Below the pieces are notes generated by a model. It was not told the DNA's origin. It made no database searches and was given only the letters and a program-made list of their open reading frames with translations. From NCBI GenBank assembly GCA_022791975.1, contig JAAWAC010000027.1, positions 1-64,000 of the forward strand: DNA of 64,000 nucleotides, in the 5' to 3' direction. Position numbers and translations under genes: made by a program. This document shows positions 24,587-33,092 of this stretch, in pieces; position 1 is the stretch's first letter; each line of letters begins with the position of its first letter. This DNA comes from Lachnospiraceae bacterium. GTDB taxonomy: Bacteria > Bacillota > Clostridia > Lachnospirales > Lachnospiraceae.

Positions 24587-25588
24587 ATGGAAAAACGAAT
24601 TTTGCTTCTGACTACAGGAGGGACCATTGCCTCCACCCAGACAGAGCGGGGGCTAGCCCCAGGGCTGGGAGCGGAAGATTTGCTGGAAACTCTGAGGGAT
24701 GTGTTGCCTCCTTGCTCCCTTGACACCCGGGAAGTGTGCAGATTGGACAGCACCAATATGACCTGCCAGGAATGGCTGCTGCTGGCTAGGGAGATTCGCC
24801 AGGCCTATGAGGCTTACGATGGCTTTGTGATAACCCACGGGACGGATACCATGGCTTACACGGCCAGTGCCCTGTCCTATCTCATTCAGAATTCGGGAAA
24901 GCCCATTGTACTCACCGGGGCCCAGAAGCCTATCCATATGGAAATTACCGATGCCAAGAGCAATCTGCGGGACGCGGTGCTCTATGCTTTGGAGGAGCAG
25001 TCCGCAGGGGTGCAGATTCTGTTTAACGGGCAGGTAATCGCAGGTACCAGGGCGAAAAAAATCAAAAGCTTCAGCTATGACGCTTTTTCCAGTATCAATT
25101 ACCCACCCCTGGCCGTGGTCCAGGATGGGCGCATTCTCCGGTATATTCCCGGGAGAAAGGAAAAGGCAGGACCAGTTTTTTATGAAAAGCTGAATCCCAA
25201 GGTGTTTCTGCTAAAGCTAACGCCGGGAATCCGCACAGAGCTTTTGGAGGCGGTGTTTCAGGCCTATGACTGTGTGATTGTGGAGAGCTTTGGGGTAGGA
25301 GGAATTCCGGACAGTATGGCGGAGGATTTGTTTCGGTTGCTGTCCCGGTATCGGCCGGAGGAAAAGATCCTGGTGATGGCCACCCAGGTTACCTACGAGG
25401 GGAGCAACGTGGGGGTCTATGAGGTGGGGCAAAGGATACGGGAGCGGTTTCGGCTTCTGGAGGCCCGGGATATGACCCTGGAGGCTGTGCTCACCAAGAT
25501 GATGTGGATCTTGGGACTAGGGCTTCAAAGTTTTGGGGAGATCGAAAAACTGTTTTATCAACAGATCGGATATGATACCATGCTATAA
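24587..25588 (+). CDS. Type I L-asparaginase
   Basis: 333 residues. Catalytic first threonine in LLLTTGGTIASTQTERG, second motif DGFVITHGTDTMAYTASALSYLI with the Thr-Asp-Lys triad partner region (VLTGAQKP), and the C-terminal EKILVMATQVTYEGSNVGVYEVG of the allosteric-site domain. No signal peptide, so cytosolic. It hydrolyses asparagine to aspartate and ammonia; aspartate is a substrate of ArgG, which fits its place in the arg gene run. Ribosome site AGAGG. Confidence 0.93.
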   Translation: MEKRILLLTTGGTIASTQTERGLAPGLGAEDLLETLRDVLPPCSLDTREVCRLDSTNMTCQEWLLLAREIRQAYEAYDGFVITHGTDTMAYTASALSYLIQNSGKPIVLTGAQKPIHMEITDAKSNLRDAVLYALEEQSAGVQILFNGQVIAGTRAKKIKSFSYDAFSSINYPPLAVVQDGRILRYIPGRKEKAGPVFYEKLNPKVFLLKLTPGIRTELLEAVFQAYDCVIVESFGVGGIPDSMAEDLFRLLSRYRPEEKILVMATQVTYEGSNVGVYEVGQRIRERFRLLEARDMTLEAVLTKMMWILGLGLQSFGEIEKLFYQQIGYDTML

Positions 25589-25603
25589 GAATACTTCATA
25601 CAG

Positions 25604-25628
25604 CCTCCGGACGGACAAGGTCCGGAGG
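25604..25628 (+). other. Stem-loop between asparaginase and argJ
   Basis: CCTCCGGAC (25604-25612) and GTCCGGAGG (25620-25628) are exact 9-base complements with a 7-base loop. No T-run follows, so it is more likely an RNA processing or stability element than a terminator. Confidence 0.6.
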
Positions 25629-25650
25629 GAATGATTAGGAGGTTAGGAAT

Positions 25651-26874
25651 ATGAGAGAGATCGCAGGCGGTGTGACGGCGGCCCGGGGCTTTTGGGCGGG
25701 GGCTGCGGCAGCGGGAATCAAATATGCAGGCAGGGACGATATGGCGCTAATCTACAGTCAGGTGCCCTGCAAGGCAGCAGGAACCTTTACTAGCAACGTG
25801 GTGAAGGCGGCTCCGGTAAAATGGGACAAAAAGGTGGTGGAGGAATCCCCCTTTGTGCAGGCAGTGGTGATCAATGCAGGCATAGCCAACGCCTGTACAG
25901 GGCAGGAGGGCATGGATTGCTGCCAGGAGACGGCAGAGGAGGCGGCCCAGGTCTTTCAGATTCCCCCCTCAGCAGTGCTGGTGGCTTCCACTGGGGTTAT
26001 TGGCATGCAGCTGCCCATGGAGAGGCTGCGGGCAGGCATCCATATGCTGAAGGAGAATAAGGGCACGGATGAGAGCCATGGAACCGCAGCAGCTAAGGCC
26101 ATTATGACCACGGATACGGTGCACAAGGAAATTGCTGTGGAGTTTCAGGCAGGAGGACGGACCGTCCACATGGGTGGCATGTGCAAGGGCTCTGGTATGA
26201 TTCATCCCAATATGTGTACCATGCTGGGCTTTGTGACCACAGATGTGAATATTTCCAAGGAGCTCTTGGAGAAGGCGGTTCGGGAGGATGTAAAGGACAC
26301 CTTTAATATGATCTCTGTGGATGGAGACACCTCCACCAATGATACTTTGCTGGTGCTGGCCAACGGCATGGGGGAAAATCCGGAGATTGTGGAGGAGAAT
26401 GAGGATTATCAGGCCTTTGCGGCGGCCTTAAACTATGTGAATACCTGGCTGGCAAAGAAAATGGCCGGGGATGGGGAGGGGGCCACGGCTCTTCTGGAGG
26501 TGACCATGAAAGGCTGCGCCAGCAAGGAGCAGGCGGTGAAGCTTGCCAAGTCTGTGGTGACCTCCAGCCTAGTTAAGGCGGCCATGTACGGCCATGACGC
26601 CAACTGGGGAAGAATCCTCTGCGCCATGGGCTATTCCGGGGCCTCCTTTGATCCGGAGCAGGTGGATCTGTATTTCGAGAGCAAGGCAGGGAGACTTCAG
26701 ATTATTGAGAATGGAGTGTCCACCGGGTACAGCGAGGAGCTGGCCACAAGGATTTTGTCGGAGCCGGAGATCACCGTTGTGGCGGATGTAAAGCAGGGGG
26801 AGGCCACAGCCACAGCCTGGGGTTGCGATTTAACCTATGATTACGTGAAAATCAATGGGGATTACCGTTCTTAA
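25651..26874 (+). CDS. argJ: Ornithine acetyltransferase / acetylglutamate synthase
   Basis: 407 residues. Self-cleavage occurs before the conserved Thr (about residue 190) in [19 protein letters not shown], giving the alpha and beta chains of the heterotetramer. Other family blocks: [15 protein letters not shown] and [19 protein letters not shown], ending in [10 protein letters not shown]. It moves the acetyl group from acetylornithine to glutamate and, if bifunctional, also uses acetyl-CoA. The usual residue before the Thr is Ala; here it is Cys. AGGAGG precedes the ATG. Confidence 0.97.
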   Translation: MREIAGGVTAARGFWAGAAAAGIKYAGRDDMALIYSQVPCKAAGTFTSNVVKAAPVKWDKKVVEESPFVQAVVINAGIANACTGQEGMDCCQETAEEAAQVFQIPPSAVLVASTGVIGMQLPMERLRAGIHMLKENKGTDESHGTAAAKAIMTTDTVHKEIAVEFQAGGRTVHMGGMCKGSGMIHPNMCTMLGFVTTDVNISKELLEKAVREDVKDTFNMISVDGDTSTNDTLLVLANGMGENPEIVEENEDYQAFAAALNYVNTWLAKKMAGDGEGATALLEVTMKGCASKEQAVKLAKSVVTSSLVKAAMYGHDANWGRILCAMGYSGASFDPEQVDLYFESKAGRLQIIENGVSTGYSEELATRILSEPEITVVADVKQGEATATAWGCDLTYDYVKINGDYRS

Positions 26875-26902
26875 GACCTGGGAAAATAAGGAGACAGGAA
26901 AA

Positions 26903-27808
26903 ATGAGCATGAACAGAGACATGGAAAAATATATGGAAAAAGCGGTGGTGTTGATTGAGGCCCTGCCCTATATTCAGCGGTTTAACCGGAAAATTATTGT
27001 GGTAAAGTACGGCGGCAGCGCCATGGTGGATGAGGAGCTGAAGCGGAATGTGATCAAGGATGTGACCCTTTTAAAGCTGGTGGGCTTTAAGCCTATTATT
27101 GTTCACGGCGGGGGCAAGGAGATCAGCCGCTGGGTGAGCAAGGTAGGCATGGAGCCCCGGTTTGTAAATGGCCTTCGAGTTACGGACGGGGAGACCATGG
27201 AGATCGCAGAGATGGTACTGAACAAGGTGAACAAGGAGCTGGTGCAGCTGGTCCAGAGCCTGGGAGTCAAAGCTGTGGGCATCAGCGGCAAGGACGGCGG
27301 CCTCTTGCAGGTGGAGAAGAAGCTTTCCCAGGGGCAGGACATAGGCTTTGTGGGAGAGATCACAGAGGTGCGCCCCAAGGTGCTCTACGATTTGCTGGAA
27401 AAGGATTTTCTTCCCATAGTATGTCCTATAGGTCTTGATAAGGACTTCCAGACCTACAATATTAACGCAGACGATGCAGCCTGTGCCATTGCCCGGGCAG
27501 TGAACGCAGAGAAGCTGGCCTTTTTAACAGATATTGAGGGGGTATACAAAAATCCGGAAGATCCCTCCACCCTGATTTCCGAGATTAAGGCATCGGAGGC
27601 CCGGGAGCTTATTGGCGGGGGAACCATTGGTGGTGGTATGCTGCCAAAGCTTCAGAACTGTATTGATGCCATTGAAAACGGGGTGTCCCGGGTACATATT
27701 TTAGACGGACGTATGGCCCACTGCCTGTTGTTGGAAATATTTACCAATAAAGGCATTGGAACTGCCATTCTGGGAGATAAGGAGTGTAAATTTTATGACG
27801 GAGAATAA
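26903..27808 (+). CDS. argB: Acetylglutamate kinase
   Basis: 301 residues from the ATG at 26903, eight bases after AAGGAGA. Amino-acid-kinase fold: [32 protein letters not shown] (the glycine loop), [20 protein letters not shown], and [31 protein letters not shown]. It phosphorylates N-acetylglutamate with ATP, normally the arginine-feedback step. The N-terminal helix ([21 protein letters not shown]) is of the kind found in arginine-sensitive hexameric enzymes. Its end overlaps argD by 14 bases. Confidence 0.97.
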   Translation: MSMNRDMEKYMEKAVVLIEALPYIQRFNRKIIVVKYGGSAMVDEELKRNVIKDVTLLKLVGFKPIIVHGGGKEISRWVSKVGMEPRFVNGLRVTDGETMEIAEMVLNKVNKELVQLVQSLGVKAVGISGKDGGLLQVEKKLSQGQDIGFVGEITEVRPKVLYDLLEKDFLPIVCPIGLDKDFQTYNINADDAACAIARAVNAEKLAFLTDIEGVYKNPEDPSTLISEIKASEARELIGGGTIGGGMLPKLQNCIDAIENGVSRVHILDGRMAHCLLLEIFTNKGIGTAILGDKECKFYDGE

Positions 27809-28988
27809 GATTCGGGAAGACGCGGAGCAGGTGATTTTGCATACCTACAACCGGTATCCTCTGGTGCTGGACCGGGGAGAAGGAGTTTACCTGTATGATA
27901 TGGAGGGAAAGAAATATCTGGATTTTGCAGCTGGCATTGCGGTGCAGGCTCTGGGATATCACTATCCTGGCTACGATGAGGCCTTGAAGGGCCAGATCGA
28001 TAAGCTTATGCATATATCCAATTTATATTACAGTCAGCCTATGGAGGAAGCGGCACGGAGGGTGATCAGAGCCAGCGGTATGAGTAAGGTGTTTTTCACC
28101 AACAGCGGCACCGAGGCCATTGAGGGGGCTCTGAAAGCAGCCCGGCGATATTCCTACAATCAATATGGGGAAAACCGGTATGAGATCATTGCCATGAATC
28201 ATTCCTTTCATGGCCGCAGCATGGGAGCTTTGGCTGTGACGGGCAACGAAAAGTATCAGATTCCCTTCCGGCCCCTGGTGGAAGGCGTGCGGTTTGCGGA
28301 TTATAACAATCTGGAGAGCGTAAAAGCCCAGATCAATGAGAAAACCTGTGCCATTATTCTGGAGACGGTTCAGGGGGAAGGCGGCATTTATCCCGCAGAG
28401 CCGGCATTCCTAGAGGGAGTGCGAAAGCTTTGTGATGAGAGGGATCTTTTGCTGATTCTGGATGAGATTCAGTGTGGCATGGGGCGGACCGGGGAAATGT
28501 TCGCCTGGCAGGGCTACGGTGTGAAGCCGGACATTATGACTTGTGCTAAGGCCCTGGGCTGCGGAGTGCCTGTGGGAGCCTTTGTGCTGAACGAGAAGGC
28601 AGCCGCAAATTCCCTGGCACCAGGAGACCATGGCACCACCTACGGAGGAAATCCTTTTGTATGCGCAGCAGTGGCTGCGGTGCTGGATATTTTTGAAAAG
28701 GACGCCATTGTGGAGCATGTGCGGGAAATTTCCGCTTATCTGGAGAAGCGGCTGGATGAGTTGAAGGAAAAATATTCCTGTATTGCAGGGCGCCGGGGAA
28801 AGGGCCTGATGCAGGGCCTGGTAATCCAGGGTAGACCTGTGGGAGAAATTGTGTTAAAATCCTTGGAGGAGGGCTTGATCGTCATTACGGCCGGATCGGA
28901 TGTACTTCGCATGGTTCCGCCTCTGGTGATTGAGCGGGAGCATGTGGATGAGCTGATAGAGAAGCTGTCCCGGGCCCTTGCGGACTAG
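27795..28988 (+). CDS. argD: Acetylornithine aminotransferase
   Basis: 397 residues from the ATG at 27795, inside the last codons of argB, with AAGGAG ten bases upstream; the longer frame is only argB shadow. Class III PLP enzyme: [79 protein letters not shown] and the PLP lysine in [16 protein letters not shown]. It converts N-acetylglutamate semialdehyde to acetylornithine. Confidence 0.96.
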   Translation: MTENKIREDAEQVILHTYNRYPLVLDRGEGVYLYDMEGKKYLDFAAGIAVQALGYHYPGYDEALKGQIDKLMHISNLYYSQPMEEAARRVIRASGMSKVFFTNSGTEAIEGALKAARRYSYNQYGENRYEIIAMNHSFHGRSMGALAVTGNEKYQIPFRPLVEGVRFADYNNLESVKAQINEKTCAIILETVQGEGGIYPAEPAFLEGVRKLCDERDLLLILDEIQCGMGRTGEMFAWQGYGVKPDIMTCAKALGCGVPVGAFVLNEKAAANSLAPGDHGTTYGGNPFVCAAVAAVLDIFEKDAIVEHVREISAYLEKRLDELKEKYSCIAGRRGKGLMQGLVIQGRPVGEIVLKSLEEGLIVITAGSDVLRMVPPLVIEREHVDELIEKLSRALAD

Positions 28989-29023
28989 GCCGGGAGGCGT
29001 AAACGTCAGGAAAGGATTTTTAC

Positions 29024-30406
29024 ATGAGACATATCATTTATCGCAGGATACTGGCCTGCCTGTGTGTGCTGCTGGTGTTTTCCCAGATAGTTCAGGTGGC
29101 CCTGGAGGAGCACAACCGGGCTCAGGCGGCAGAGCAGGTGTTGGAGGAACAGGAGAAGCTGACGCTTTGGTACACAGATGAAAAGCTGAATCTATATCTG
29201 GTCAATGCGGCATCCCAGTTTGAGCAGGAGACCGGGGTAGAGGTGACCTTACAGCTGGTGACGGCGGTGGACTATATTGAGCTGATAAACCGGGCCAGTA
29301 TCTCGGAGGGCGGCGGGCCGGATCTGTTTGTCACCTCCAGCGAGCTTTTGGAAAAGGCCAGATTGGCTGGTCTGACTGTGGAGAATGACAGCTTCCGGGA
29401 GCAGGAGCTGGAGGGATTTTTCCCGCAGAAGGCACTGGAGGCAGCTACCTGTGGCGGAAAGCTTGTGGCCTATCCCTTCTATTTTGAGACCTGCTTTTTG
29501 CTGTACAACCGCAATTATGTGGACCATGCCCCGGCCAGCATTGATGAGATTCTGGCCTATTCCGATACTTTTGAGGCCACGGAGCGCATGGCAAACGTGG
29601 AGAATATCCTAAAGTGGAATGTGGCGGATATTTTCTATAATTTCTTTTTTATAGCGAATTATGTAAACCTAGGAGGACCCACTGGGGATGATCCATCTCA
29701 GGTGCAGCTGACGGCCGATGAGGTCTATCAGTGTCTGGAGTATTACCAGAGTCTGAATGCCTTCTTTGCCATTGACGCGGAGGCTGTGACCACAGATGAC
29801 GTGCTCCAGGAGTTTATAGAGGGAAAGACCATCTATACCATTGCCAAGACCGATGCCATTAAGCGGTTGGATGAGGCCATAGCCCAGGGGCAGGTGCCAC
29901 AGCTTCCCCCGGAGGAGGGGGAGATGGAAGCCGCGGATCAGGGAGAGGAGGCAGAAGGAACAGAGGGAGAGGAGTCCCAAGAGCCTGTAGAGGAGCTTCC
30001 CCCGGAGGAGCAGGAAGCCTTCTATGGCATAGCCATGGTGCCGGATCTCACAGGAGAGCTTCACACCAAAGGGCTCTCGGTCACCAATTCCGTGGTGGTC
30101 AACGCCTACTCCAAGTGCCGGGAAAGAGCAAAGGAATTTGCAAAATATATCACCTATAACAAGGTAGATTCCCTGTACATGGAGGCCAATAAGATGCCTG
30201 TGAAAATCGGAGTTCCCTATGAAAACAAACAGATGCAGGTGCTTATTGACCAGTATGAGGAGTCGGTGGAGGTGCCCAAGATTACCGATCTGAGCAATTA
30301 TTGGATCTGGATGGAGATCACCTTTGCCAACATCTGGAAGGGTGGAGATGTACAGGAGGAAATCCAGTCTGTGGCCGGAAAGGTGGAGGCGCAGCTTACC
30401 CAGTAA
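29024..30406 (+). CDS. Solute-binding-like protein without a transporter, acidic insert
   Basis: 460 residues. The N-terminal hydrophobic helix (LACLCVLLVFSQIVQVAL, ~10-27) has no lipobox and may be an anchor. The fold resembles family 1 extracellular binding proteins: LTLWYTDEKLNLYLVNAASQFEQETGVEVTLQ, GPDLFVTSSELLEKA, and the C-terminal VVNAYSKCRERAKEFAKYITYN. A Glu/Gln/Pro-rich low-complexity stretch (~297-333) interrupts the domain. No permease of the matching type is nearby; 20 bases on starts a two-component regulator. It may be a sensing subunit for that kinase. Function not established. Confidence 0.75.
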   Translation: MRHIIYRRILACLCVLLVFSQIVQVALEEHNRAQAAEQVLEEQEKLTLWYTDEKLNLYLVNAASQFEQETGVEVTLQLVTAVDYIELINRASISEGGGPDLFVTSSELLEKARLAGLTVENDSFREQELEGFFPQKALEAATCGGKLVAYPFYFETCFLLYNRNYVDHAPASIDEILAYSDTFEATERMANVENILKWNVADIFYNFFFIANYVNLGGPTGDDPSQVQLTADEVYQCLEYYQSLNAFFAIDAEAVTTDDVLQEFIEGKTIYTIAKTDAIKRLDEAIAQGQVPQLPPEEGEMEAADQGEEAEGTEGEESQEPVEELPPEEQEAFYGIAMVPDLTGELHTKGLSVTNSVVVNAYSKCRERAKEFAKYITYNKVDSLYMEANKMPVKIGVPYENKQMQVLIDQYEESVEVPKITDLSNYWIWMEITFANIWKGGDVQEEIQSVAGKVEAQLTQ

Positions 30407-30425
30407 TGGGAAAGAGGAAAAAGGC

Positions 30426-31097
30426 ATGCTTACGATTTATTATGCGGAGGATGAGCCGGAGATAGCCCTGGAAGTGCAGGGATATCTCCGGGAAAAAGGC
30501 TTTCGGGTATTTGTATTTGAAACCCTGGCAAGGGCCCGGGAGGCTCTGGAGCAGGAGCTTCCGGCTGTGATGCTGGTGGACTGGAATATGCCCGATGGGC
30601 GGGGAGACAGCTTATGCCGGTGGATACGCTCCCGATGGAGCGATCTACCGGTGATTTTTTTAACCGTTCGGGGAGAGGCCGGGGATGTGGTTCGAGGCTT
30701 TGAACATGGTGCCGACGATTATGTGGTGAAGCCCTTTGCACTGGAAGTCTTGCACTCCCGCATCTGTGCTCTTTTGCGGAGAAGCCGGGGGACGGGGGAG
30801 ACCTATCTTTCCTGTGGGGGCATTTTGCTGGATCAGAGCCGGATGGGAGTATTCTGCGGGGAGGAGGAGATCTCCTTAAGTCAGGCAGAATACCAGCTAT
30901 TGCGGATCCTAATGCGCAATAAGGGGAGAACCGTAACACGGGAAAGGCTGCTGGAGGAGATCTGGGACAGCAGCGGAAGCTTTGTAAACGACAATACGCT
31001 GACAGTCGCTATGAAAAGACTTCGTGAAAAACTTCACAAGCCTGCCTGTTTAAAGACTGTCCGCAGTTTTGGGTACCGCATGGAGGATATGACATGA
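30426..31097 (+). CDS. OmpR-family response regulator (ABC-exporter linked)
   Basis: 223 residues from the ATG at 30426 behind AAAGAGGAAAAAGG. Receiver domain with acidic pair D9/E10, phospho-acceptor D52 (MLVDWNMPDG), T80 and K102 (DDYVVKPF). The C-terminal winged helix has AEYQLLRILMRNKGRTVTRERLLEEIW and the DNA-reading VNDNTLTVAMKRLREKL. It is coupled to the following kinase by an ATGA overlap and probably binds the direct repeat GCTGTCAC upstream of the ABC pair. Confidence 0.93.
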   Translation: MLTIYYAEDEPEIALEVQGYLREKGFRVFVFETLARAREALEQELPAVMLVDWNMPDGRGDSLCRWIRSRWSDLPVIFLTVRGEAGDVVRGFEHGADDYVVKPFALEVLHSRICALLRRSRGTGETYLSCGGILLDQSRMGVFCGEEEISLSQAEYQLLRILMRNKGRTVTRERLLEEIWDSSGSFVNDNTLTVAMKRLREKLHKPACLKTVRSFGYRMEDMT

Positions 31098-32302
31098 TGG
31101 AGAGAGGGAGGCAGGTAGGGGCTCTGCTGGCATTATTGGCCGCCGGACTTTTTGGAATGTTCCTGACGGTTTTGCTTTTGACCGGGCAGCAGAGGCAGAG
31201 ATCTTTCGTACTCCTGGAGAAAGTCTTTCAGGAGACCCTCCGGGAACATCCGGAGGCGGAGGAAGCTTTGCTGGACGGATTAAAGGGATATCAGAATAGA
31301 GGGCAGGAGCATTTTGAGAATAGGTGGGATGAGAGGAGCCAAGGGGGAGGATTTCTGACGGAACATGGGTATGCGCCGTCGGATTTTTTTATGTCCGCCC
31401 GGTGGAGACTTTGGGGATCAGCTTTTGGGATCTTAGGGTCTCTTTTTTTGCTGGGGGTGTTTTATTGGAGGGAAAGGCGACGTGTAGTCTTGCGGATCGA
31501 AGAATTAACCCTATATCTTGTCCAGGTAAACGCAGGGGATGCCAGCCTCCTGTTGAAGACCCGGGAAGATGCTTTTTCCAGACTCCAGGATGAGCTTTAT
31601 AAAACAGTGACAGCCTTAAGACAGAGCCGGGACGGAGCTTTGGCAGCCAGGAGAGCTTTCGGGGAAAACCTGGCGAATATTGCCCATCAGCTGAAAACAC
31701 CTCTCACGGCTATCTCCCTTTCTGCACAGCTTTTAAAGGAGGAGAACCTTCGGGAAAGACAAAAGCAGATAGAGCGGCAGATGTCCCGGCTTATCCATCT
31801 GGAGGAATCTCTGCTTTTGTTGTCCCGGCTGGACGCGGGAGCTTTACATCTTTCCCGGCGTCCGGCAGATGTGTTCACCCTTTTAAGCCTGGCAGCCGAT
31901 CACCTGGAGGAGCTGCTGGCCAAGCATAATGTGCAGGTGGATATTCCAGAATGGGGGGCCGTGGAAGTCCTGGTGGATGTGGATTGGACATTGGAAGCCC
32001 TGATAAATCTTCTGAAAAATTGCATGGAGCATACACCTTTTGGAACGTGGATACACTGCTCTTATGAAAAAAATCCGCTGTATGTGGAGATCTGTATTTG
32101 GGATGAGGGGCCAGGGTTCGCCCAGGAAGATCTTCCCTATCTTTTTGACAGGTTTTACTGTGGCCAGGGGCAGGAGAACCAGGGGATTGGCATTGGGCTA
32201 TCCCTGGCCAGGGAAATTTTGGAGCTCCAAAAGGGCGTTATCCGGGCAAAGAATCTGCCAGGGGGAGGCGCCTGCTTTGAAATCCATCTCTATCACCCCT
32301 AG
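31094..32302 (+). CDS. Sensor histidine kinase (ABC-exporter linked)
   Basis: 402 residues. Two membrane helices (VGALLALLAAGLFGMFLTVLLL ~6-28; FGILGSLFLLGVFYW ~110-125) enclose an extracellular region of about 80 residues. Phospho-acceptor H198 lies in ANIAHQLKTPLTAISL, N-box in LEALINLLKNCMEHT, and G boxes in WDEGPGFAQEDLPYLFDRFYCG and GIGIGLSLAREILELQKG. A kinase of this size beside an FtsX-type ABC pair resembles antimicrobial-peptide response modules. It starts within the stop of the regulator gene. Confidence 0.92.
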   Translation: MMERGRQVGALLALLAAGLFGMFLTVLLLTGQQRQRSFVLLEKVFQETLREHPEAEEALLDGLKGYQNRGQEHFENRWDERSQGGGFLTEHGYAPSDFFMSARWRLWGSAFGILGSLFLLGVFYWRERRRVVLRIEELTLYLVQVNAGDASLLLKTREDAFSRLQDELYKTVTALRQSRDGALAARRAFGENLANIAHQLKTPLTAISLSAQLLKEENLRERQKQIERQMSRLIHLEESLLLLSRLDAGALHLSRRPADVFTLLSLAADHLEELLAKHNVQVDIPEWGAVEVLVDVDWTLEALINLLKNCMEHTPFGTWIHCSYEKNPLYVEICIWDEGPGFAQEDLPYLFDRFYCGQGQENQGIGIGLSLAREILELQKGVIRAKNLPGGGACFEIHLYHP

Positions 32303-32337
32303 GCTGTCACCAAGCTGTCACTTTTGTATGTCAGAAT
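32303..32337 (+). promoter_or_regulatory. Direct-repeat site upstream of ABC pair
   Basis: GCTGTCAC occurs twice, at 32303-32310 and 32314-32321, starts 11 bp apart, directly after the kinase stop. CAGAAT (32332-32337) follows as a possible -10. Tandem half-sites with a helical-turn period next to the -35 region are typical OmpR-family activator sites. Confidence 0.6.
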
Positions 32338-32407
32338 CAAGGTGTCCCTGTGGGACGGACTGTATGGGCCGGATGGACAAGTCCGGGCAGCATAGAAGGA
32401 GGCATAC

Positions 32408-33088
32408 ATGGAAATTTTAAAATGTACAGGCGTAGAAAAGGTATATGGAAAGGGAGAACAGGCGGTGGCTGCCCTGCGGGGGGTGGACTTGTCTTTGGAG
32501 CGAGGGGAATTTACAGCCATTGTGGGGGCCTCGGGATCAGGAAAATCCACCCTTTTGCATATTCTGGGCAGTGTGGATCGGCCCACAAAGGGGCAGGTCC
32601 TGGTGGATGGGGTGGATATGAGCGCCCTTAGCGCCCGGGAAGCAGCGATCTTTCGCCGGAGAAAGGTGGGGCTGGTCTATCAGTTTTATAATCTGATTCC
32701 CACCCTGACGGTTGAGAGAAACATTCTTATGCCTTTGCTCTTGGATAAGAGAAAGCTTGAGCAGGCTTATTTTGAGGAGATTATCCATTCTCTGGGGATA
32801 GAGGATAAGCTAAAGCGGTTGCCCCATGAGCTCTCCGGAGGACAGCAGCAGAGGGTCGCTATGGCTCGGGCCCTTATTTATCGGCCGGCGCTTCTCTTGG
32901 CAGATGAGCCCACGGGAAATTTGGATCAGAAAAATTCTCGGGAAATCCTGGAGCTGCTAAAACTGTCCAACCGAAATCTTGCGCAGACCATTTTGCTTAT
33001 CACCCATGACGAGCAGGTGGCTCTGGAGGCGGACCGGATTGTAACCATCGCAGACGGTCAGGTGGTTGCGGACAGGAAAAGGGGGTGA
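32408..33088 (+). CDS. ABC transporter ATPase, MacB/LolD type
   Basis: 226 residues, complete nucleotide-binding domain: Walker A GASGSGKST (40-48), Q-loop VYQFYNLIPTLTV, signature LSGGQQQRVAMARAL, Walker B LLLADEPTGNLDQ, and H-loop LLITHDEQVA. This subtype pairs with FtsX-like mechanotransmission permeases, which follow here in a nearly overlapping gene. It powers extrusion or release of peptides or lipoproteins. Confidence 0.95.
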   Translation: MEILKCTGVEKVYGKGEQAVAALRGVDLSLERGEFTAIVGASGSGKSTLLHILGSVDRPTKGQVLVDGVDMSALSAREAAIFRRRKVGLVYQFYNLIPTLTVERNILMPLLLDKRKLEQAYFEEIIHSLGIEDKLKRLPHELSGGQQQRVAMARALIYRPALLLADEPTGNLDQKNSREILELLKLSNRNLAQTILLITHDEQVALEADRIVTIADGQVVADRKRG

Positions 33089-33092
33089 GGGC

